From assembly GCA_934613505.1 (NCBI GenBank), contig CAKTTB010000010.1:8436-72435 (forward strand): DNA of 64,000 nucleotides, in the 5' to 3' direction. The stretch is from an uncultured Oscillospiraceae bacterium (lineage in GTDB: Bacteria > Bacillota > Clostridia > Oscillospirales > Oscillospiraceae). The notes beneath the pieces are model-generated. The model was not told where the DNA came from. It searched no databases and worked only from the letters and a program-made list of their open reading frames with translations. A program made the position numbers and the translations under genes. Positions 59,361-64,000 of this stretch are shown piece by piece. Positions within the stretch are counted from its first letter, which is position 1; every line of letters starts with the position of its first letter.

Positions 59361-61244
59361 ATGAAAAAAATGATCGCTCTTTTGCTGGCGCTGATCATGG
59401 TTTTCTCCCTGGTCGCCTGCAGCAGCTCCGCTCCCGCTGCCGACACCTCCAAGGACACGACCGCCACTGACACCGCCGCGACCCCCGCTGACACCGCTGC
59501 TGACACGACCGGCACCGGCGCAAGCGAGATCAACGTCTGCCTGGCTTCCGAGCCTGACACCGTTGACCCGGCTCTGAACTCCTCCGTTGACGGCGCTACG
59601 ATGCTGGCGCACCTGTTCTCCGGTCTTGCCAAGTGGGCGCAGGACGAAAACGGCAACCTGCAGATCGTTGCTGACGCAGCGACTGAGCTGCCCGAAGGCG
59701 TCGTCAACGACGACGGCACCGTCACCTACACCTACACCCTGCGCGACGGTCTTGTCTGGTCCGACGGCCAGCCCGTCACGGCCGGCGACTTCGCATTCGC
59801 ATGGCAGCGCGCCGCTTCCACCGATCTGGCAGCCGACTACGGCTACATGTTCGAGGTCGTTGACGGCTACAACGATATCTGGGCGACCGACGACGACGGC
59901 AACTACCTGAACCCCGACGCCAAGCTGAACGTTGTCGCAGTTGACGAGAAGACCCTCGAGGTCACCACCGCCAACTACGTTGCGTACTGGAATGAGCTGC
60001 TCGCCTTCCCGACCTACTTCCCGGTCCGTGAGGATGTCGTCTCCAATGACGCTTGGGCGACCGATCCCTCCACCTACGTCTGCAACGGCCCGTACACCAT
60101 GGAGTCCTGGGAACACAACAGCGTCATCACGCTGGCCAAGAACCCCAACTTCTATGACGCCGCCGAGATCACCATGGACAAGATCAATTTCTATCTGTCC
60201 GACGACGCCAACAACATGCTCTCCAACTTCAAGAACGGCAGCTGGCAGCTCATCGACGATGTGCCTACCAACGAGATTGCCGCTCTGAAGGCCGAATATC
60301 CCGACGAGTTCGTCATTGCCGGCCAGATCGGCACCTACTATGTCTGCTGGAACATCAACGAGGACATTCTCCCCGCTTCCTCCACGCTGACCGGCGACGA
60401 GGCAGAACAGGCCAAGGCTGAGATCCGCCGCGCCATCGCTCTGCTGTTCGACCGCAACTACATCGTCGAAGAGATCGGCCAGGCCGGTCAGGTCCCGGCT
60501 TCCTCCTTCGTCGCCATGGGCATGACCAACCCCGACGGCACGCAGTTCTATCAGACTGCCGGCGACAGCAGCGACTACTACGGCTACTATGACGTTTCCG
60601 TCGACGCTTACGAGTCCAACTTCGAATCCGCCGTCGAGACGCTGAAGAAGTACTACACCTATGACGAGTCCACCGGCATGTTCACCGACTTCCCGACCCT
60701 GACCTACCTGTACAACACCTCCGAAGCCCACAAGGCCATCGGCGAGTACCTGCAGTCCGCGATGGCCGCTGTCGGTATCACCATGAACCTGGAGAACCAG
60801 GAATGGGCCACCTTCCTGAACACCCGTAAGGCCGGCGATTACTCCATCGCCCGTAACGGCTGGCTGGCCGACTACAATGACCCGATCTGCTTCCTTGACA
60901 TGTGGGTCACGAACTCCGGCAACAACGACGTCCAGTACGGCAAAGGCAATGCCGCCGACGCCAAGATCTACTCCCTCGACCTGACCTCCTACGGCTATGA
61001 CACCAAGGTCGAGAACGGCACCTGGGCTGAGACCTACGACGTTCTGATCTCCGCGATCAAGTCGTGCACCGACGCTGAGTCCCGCTACGCCATGATGCAC
61101 CTCGCTGAGGATATGCTGATGGATACCGGCTGCATCGTCCCGCTGTACTTCTACACGGATATCTACATGCTCTCCAGCAACGTCAGCGGCTTCTTCTCCA
61201 ACCCGCTCGGCTACAAGTACTTCATGTACTGCACCATCGCCTGA
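59361..61244 (+). CDS. oppA: Oligopeptide-binding lipoprotein OppA
   Basis: 627 residues. Signal with lipobox 'MIALLLALIMVFSLVAC', then a long Ala/Thr/Asp linker of low complexity (about residues 25-60), then the SBP family 5 domain: 'DTVDPALNSSVDGATMLAHL', 'LRDGLVWSDGQPVTAGDFAF', 'RRAIALLFDRNYIVEEIGQA' and 'ARNGWLADYNDPICFLDMWV' (the DppA/OppA peptide-site block). ATG 59361 is preferred because the earlier ATG 59349 touches the AAAGGA site. Codon use is strongly biased to C-ending codons, as in a highly expressed gene. Confidence 0.95.
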   Translation: MKKMIALLLALIMVFSLVACSSSAPAADTSKDTTATDTAATPADTAADTTGTGASEINVCLASEPDTVDPALNSSVDGATMLAHLFSGLAKWAQDENGNLQIVADAATELPEGVVNDDGTVTYTYTLRDGLVWSDGQPVTAGDFAFAWQRAASTDLAADYGYMFEVVDGYNDIWATDDDGNYLNPDAKLNVVAVDEKTLEVTTANYVAYWNELLAFPTYFPVREDVVSNDAWATDPSTYVCNGPYTMESWEHNSVITLAKNPNFYDAAEITMDKINFYLSDDANNMLSNFKNGSWQLIDDVPTNEIAALKAEYPDEFVIAGQIGTYYVCWNINEDILPASSTLTGDEAEQAKAEIRRAIALLFDRNYIVEEIGQAGQVPASSFVAMGMTNPDGTQFYQTAGDSSDYYGYYDVSVDAYESNFESAVETLKKYYTYDESTGMFTDFPTLTYLYNTSEAHKAIGEYLQSAMAAVGITMNLENQEWATFLNTRKAGDYSIARNGWLADYNDPICFLDMWVTNSGNNDVQYGKGNAADAKIYSLDLTSYGYDTKVENGTWAETYDVLISAIKSCTDAESRYAMMHLAEDMLMDTGCIVPLYFYTDIYMLSSNVSGFFSNPLGYKYFMYCTIA

Positions 61245-61254
61245 TCGTTTTTAC

Positions 61255-61286
61255 AAACCGCCCCTGCTTCGGCAGGGGCGGTTTTT
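61255..61286 (+). terminator. Rho-independent terminator after oppA
   Basis: AAACCGCCCCTGC pairs with GCAGGGGCGGTTT around a TTCG tetraloop and runs into TTTTT. The UUCG loop makes it especially stable. Confidence 0.96.
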
Positions 61287-61341
61287 GCTGTTTTGACCAG
61301 TTTTCCGGCACCTTTCTGCCGAAAAATCGTGCAGGCAGGCC

Positions 61342-61419
61342 TTGCATTTTTCCGGTGTGCATGCTATAGTGTATCAGCGAAAGCGTTAGATGCCATCCAT
61401 GTGTTAGTCGTGTCTAACT
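61342..61419 (+). promoter_or_regulatory. Promoter and dyad of the DUF6110/P-type ATPase operon
   Basis: TTGCAT (61342-61347), 17 bp, TATAGT (61365-61370). Downstream in the 5' leader lies GTTAG-TCGTGT-CTAAC (61404-61419), a TTAG/CTAA dyad similar in form to DtxR/MntR-type metal-regulator sites, with an extra GTTAG at 61386. The link to metal sensing is a guess from the transported substrate class. Confidence 0.55.
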
Positions 61420-61475
61420 CTTTCCCGTGTGCATTGCCCACGGTTTTTTGAAACTATTACGTAGGAGGATTTCTT

Positions 61476-61724
61476 ATGAAACATCTTGGTTTATTTGCAG
61501 CAGGCGTTCTGTTCGGCACCGCGGGTCTCAAGATCCTCAGCAGCAAGGAAGCAAAGACGGTCTACGCGCACACCACCGCAGCCATTCTGCGCGCCAAGGA
61601 CTGCGTCATGCAGACCGTGACGAACATCCGTGAAGGCGCTGACGATATCTACGCCGACGCCAAGTCCATCAACGACCGCCGCGCCGAAGAGGCCGCCCCC
61701 GAGGTCATCGAGGACGCTGAGTAA
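61476..61724 (+). CDS. DUF6110 family small protein
   Basis: 82 residues. 'MKHLGLFAAGVLFGTAGLKI' is an N-terminal hydrophobic helix. 'LSSKEAKTVYAHTTAAILRA' and 'KDCVMQTVTNIREGADDIYA' form an amphipathic helix, ending in an acidic tail. This family is regularly found next to HMA_2-containing heavy-metal ATPases, as here. It may be a small membrane partner or chaperone of the pump; no function is established to my knowledge. AGGAGG lies 7 bp upstream. Confidence 0.85.
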   Translation: MKHLGLFAAGVLFGTAGLKILSSKEAKTVYAHTTAAILRAKDCVMQTVTNIREGADDIYADAKSINDRRAEEAAPEVIEDAE

Positions 61725-61744
61725 GCCACAGTCCCAGCTCACCC

Positions 61745-61771
61745 GAAGAGCCGCGCGTCCCGCGGCTCTTC
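61745..61771 (+). other. Hairpin between the DUF6110 gene and the ATPase gene
   Basis: A perfect 11-bp GAAGAGCCGCG/CGCGGCTCTTC stem with a 5-nt loop and no U run. It is likely to set the ratio of the two products by partial termination or mRNA protection. Confidence 0.6.
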
Positions 61772-61798
61772 TTGCATTCGGAGGTTCACAGGTTCAAT

Positions 61799-63898
61799 AT
61801 GAAATGCAAAATCCTGCATGAGACCCGCGGACGCATGCGCGTGCACCTTTGCTGCCGGAGCATGTCGCTGCACGAAGCGGATATTCTCGAATACTATCTT
61901 AAAAATGTCTCCGGCGTCGTGTCGGTCAAGGTCTTTGACCGCACGCAGGACGCCATCATCACCTACGGTCCCGATCGCAAGGCCGTCATTCAGGCGCTGG
62001 CCGCGTTCCGCTTCACCTCGGAGGCGGCGCTCGCCCTCGCGCCGGAGCATACCTCCCGCGCGCTGAACCGCGAATATGAGGACAAGCTGGTCTTCACGGT
62101 CGCCCGCCGCGCGTTCTCGCAGCTGTTTCTGCCGCTGCCGGTTCGGTCGGCCATCGCGCTCGTCCGGTCGGTCAAGTACATCCGCGAGGGCCTGCACGCG
62201 CTGCTGCACGGCAAGCTGTCCGTCGCCGTGCTGGACGCGACGGCCGTGACCGTCTCGATGGCCCGCGGCGACTTCAATACCGCAGGCTCCGTCATGTTCA
62301 TGCTGCGGCTCGGCGAGATCCTGGAGGAGTGGACGCACAAGAAGTCCGTCGCCGATCTGGCGGGCGCAATGGCGCTGAACGTCGACAAGGTGTGGCTGCA
62401 GTCCGGCGAGACCGAGCTGCTCGTCCCCATCGGCGACGTCAAGCCCGGCGACCGGATGATCGTCCGCACCGGCAACCTTATCCCGCTCGACGGCAAGGTC
62501 GTCTCCGGCGAGGCGACCGTCAATCAGGCCTCGATCACCGGCGAGTCCATGCCGGTGCCCAAGCACGCGGGCAGCTATGTCTACGCCGGTACCGTCGCCG
62601 AAGAGGGCGAATGCGTCGTATGCGTGGAAAAGGCGCTCGGCAGCGGCCGGTATGACCGGATCGTGCGCATGATCGAGGAATCCGAAAAGCTCAAATCCAC
62701 TGCCGAGGACAAGGCCGCACGCCTTGCCGACCGGCTCGTCCCTTATACGCTGGGCGGCACGGCGCTGACGTATCTGCTCACCCGCAACGTCACGAAGATG
62801 CTGGCCGTTCTGATGGTCGACTTCTCGTGCGCGCTCAAGCTTGCCATGCCCATTGCGGTGCTCTCCGCCATGCGCGAGAGCAGCAGCCATCATATCTCCG
62901 TCAAGGGCGGCCGCTTCCTCGAGGCCGTCTCCAAGGCCGACACCGTCGTCTTTGACAAGACCGGCACGCTGACCTACGCCATGCCGAAGGTCGCCGGGAT
63001 CGTCACCTTCGACGGCTATCAGGAGACCGACATGCTGCGGCTGGCCGCCTGTCTGGAGGAGCATTATCCGCACTCCATGGCCAATGCCGTCGTGGAGGAG
63101 GCCAAGGAGCGCGGGCTGTCGCACGCGGAATACCATTCGCAGGTGCAGTACGTCGTCGCGCACGGCATTTCCAGCAAGGTCAATGACGAGACCGTTCTCA
63201 TCGGCAGCGCACACTTCGTCTTTGAGGATGAGGGCTGCGTCGTGCCGGAGGGCGAGCAGGAGAAGTTCGATTCCCTGCCCGCGCAGTATTCCCACCTGTA
63301 TCTGTGCATTGCAGGACGGCTGGCCGCAGTCATCTGCATCTCCGACCCGCTGCGCGCCGAAGCGAAGGACGCCATCCGCGCGCTGCACGCCTGCGGCATC
63401 CGCAAGGTCGTCATGATGACCGGCGATAACCGCAAGACCGCCGCTTCCGTGGCCGCCGAGGTCGGCGTGGACGAGTATTACGCCGAGGTCCTCCCGGAGG
63501 ACAAGGCCGCCTTCATCCGTAAGGAAAAGGCCGCCGGACGCACAGTCATCATGATCGGCGACGGCGTCAATGACTCCCCCGCCCTGTCCGAAGCGGACGC
63601 GGGCGTGGCTATCTCGACCGGTGCGGCCATCGCACGCGAGATCGCCGATATCACCATCGCATCCGAGGATCTTTTTGAGCTGGTCACGCTCCGGAAGATC
63701 AGCGAAGCGCTGATGGCGCGCATCCACCGCAACTACCGCTTTATCGTCAGCTTCAACTTCGGTCTGATCGTGCTCGGCGTAGCGGGTATCCTGCCGCCGA
63801 CCACCTCGGCGCTGCTGCACAACACGTCCACGCTCGCGATCAGTCTCAAGAGCATGACGAACCTCCTGCACGAGGTGCCGGAGGAAAAGCACAACTGA
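61799..63898 (+). CDS. Heavy-metal translocating P1B-type ATPase, atypical
   Basis: 699 residues. An N-terminal HMA_2-like domain without a CxxC motif ('MKCKILHETRGRMRVHLCCR') is followed by membrane helices. Then come the actuator 'GEATVNQASITGESMPV', phosphorylation site 'VFDKTGTLT', nucleotide-binding 'HYPHSMANAVVEEAKERG', and hinge 'MMTGDNRKTA' and 'MIGDGVNDSPALSEADAGVA'. In the ion-path helix before the phosphorylation domain, where CPx is expected, the sequence is 'VDFSCALKLAMPIAVLSAMR' (SCALK). The metal is therefore not predictable by the usual rules. ATG 61799 starts the HMA_2 fold; a TTG at 61772 would add nine residues but has no ribosome site. It is co-directional with DUF6110 74 bp upstream. 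Confidence 0.9.
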   Translation: MKCKILHETRGRMRVHLCCRSMSLHEADILEYYLKNVSGVVSVKVFDRTQDAIITYGPDRKAVIQALAAFRFTSEAALALAPEHTSRALNREYEDKLVFTVARRAFSQLFLPLPVRSAIALVRSVKYIREGLHALLHGKLSVAVLDATAVTVSMARGDFNTAGSVMFMLRLGEILEEWTHKKSVADLAGAMALNVDKVWLQSGETELLVPIGDVKPGDRMIVRTGNLIPLDGKVVSGEATVNQASITGESMPVPKHAGSYVYAGTVAEEGECVVCVEKALGSGRYDRIVRMIEESEKLKSTAEDKAARLADRLVPYTLGGTALTYLLTRNVTKMLAVLMVDFSCALKLAMPIAVLSAMRESSSHHISVKGGRFLEAVSKADTVVFDKTGTLTYAMPKVAGIVTFDGYQETDMLRLAACLEEHYPHSMANAVVEEAKERGLSHAEYHSQVQYVVAHGISSKVNDETVLIGSAHFVFEDEGCVVPEGEQEKFDSLPAQYSHLYLCIAGRLAAVICISDPLRAEAKDAIRALHACGIRKVVMMTGDNRKTAASVAAEVGVDEYYAEVLPEDKAAFIRKEKAAGRTVIMIGDGVNDSPALSEADAGVAISTGAAIAREIADITIASEDLFELVTLRKISEALMARIHRNYRFIVSFNFGLIVLGVAGILPPTTSALLHNTSTLAISLKSMTNLLHEVPEEKHN

Positions 63899-64000
63899 GC
63901 ATCATAAAAAACAGGCTGTTCCGTTCCTCGCCTCCTAATAAGAAAACATAAGAAAGTCAGTAAAATCAATGTTTTCAAAGGCAGGGAACACGGTACGAAG
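63899..64000. other. Right edge, no gene recognised
   Basis: 102 bp after the ATPase stop, AT-richer than the coding DNA. No clear terminator or gene start is visible before the window ends. Confidence 0.5.

Noticed and set aside
59292..61100. Minus-strand open frame of 602 residues opposite oppA
   Set aside because: Caused by the strong C-ending codon bias of oppA; Gly/Val-rich nonsense composition.
61739..63892. Minus-strand open frame of 717 residues opposite the P-type ATPase
   Set aside because: Antisense shadow of a gene with all P-type motifs; no plausible start site or family.

Overview
The window is a high-GC (roughly 55-60 percent by eye), densely coded chromosomal segment of a Gram-positive anaerobe of the Clostridia. 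The best guess is a gut member of the Oscillospiraceae (Oscillibacter/Vescimonas-like). This rests on a PASTA-domain Ser/Thr kinase with its PP2C phosphatase, RemA (DUF370), CdaA/CdaR, a BMP-family nucleoside ABC importer, BlaI/M56 pairs, many ATGA-coupled operons, TTGACA-type promoters with 17-bp spacing, and a 119-bp intergenic repeat of a kind I remember from such genomes. Genus and species cannot be fixed from sequence reading alone.

Layout. (1) 1-10510: two divergent type I-C CRISPR-Cas systems. The left one, on the plus strand, shows only the cas8c tail and cas7, followed directly by an 8-repeat array whose repeats are heterogeneous. The right one, on the minus strand, is complete: cas3-cas5-cas8c-cas7-cas4-cas1-cas2, leader, and an 8-repeat array that is regular except at its distal end. 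The trailer ends of the two arrays face each other 251 bp apart. (2) 10760-20141: a transport and catabolism cluster. It holds a BMP lipoprotein, a double-NBD ATPase and two permeases, then an enamidase-like amidohydrolase, an 8-oxoguanine-deaminase-like amidohydrolase, a creatininase-family amidase and a GntR/UTRA regulator. I read it as import and hydrolytic opening of an (oxidised) purine or related N-heterocycle. (3) 20150-34540: accessory DNA with two sigma/anti-sigma pairs in opposite orientation, a broken SWIM protein, an acetyltransferase pair behind an attenuator-like leader, BlaI with an M56 sensor, an internally deleted ABC/two-component operon, RidA with a D-threonine-aldolase-like enzyme, a membrane protein with a catalytically empty DnaQ-like domain, and a broken auxin-efflux-type transporter. 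(4) 34583-48940: a conserved housekeeping block on the minus strand, cdaA-cdaR-yicC-remA-gmk-rpoZ, a terminator, then priA-def-fmt-rsmB-rlmN-stp-prkC-rsgA. (5) 49079-54860: the second copy of the 119-bp repeat, two more internally deleted membrane-protein genes (MATE, DUF1275), and an intact MarR plus heterodimeric multidrug ABC exporter operon behind a perfect 18-bp palindrome. (6) 55100-64000: an oligopeptide importer, oppBCDF and then the binding protein, followed by a DUF6110 protein and an atypical heavy-metal P-type ATPase.

The accessory genes show a recurring form of damage: start and end are kept but the middle is missing (SWIM protein, ABC ATPase, ABC permease, histidine kinase, AEC, MATE, DUF1275). 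The housekeeping genes are intact. Most compelling for follow-up are the heterocycle-catabolism cluster, the attenuator/leader-ORF arrangement before the acetyltransferase pair, the mosaic CRISPR repeats whose hairpin arms co-vary, the membrane-anchored pseudo-exonuclease, and the internal-deletion pattern.
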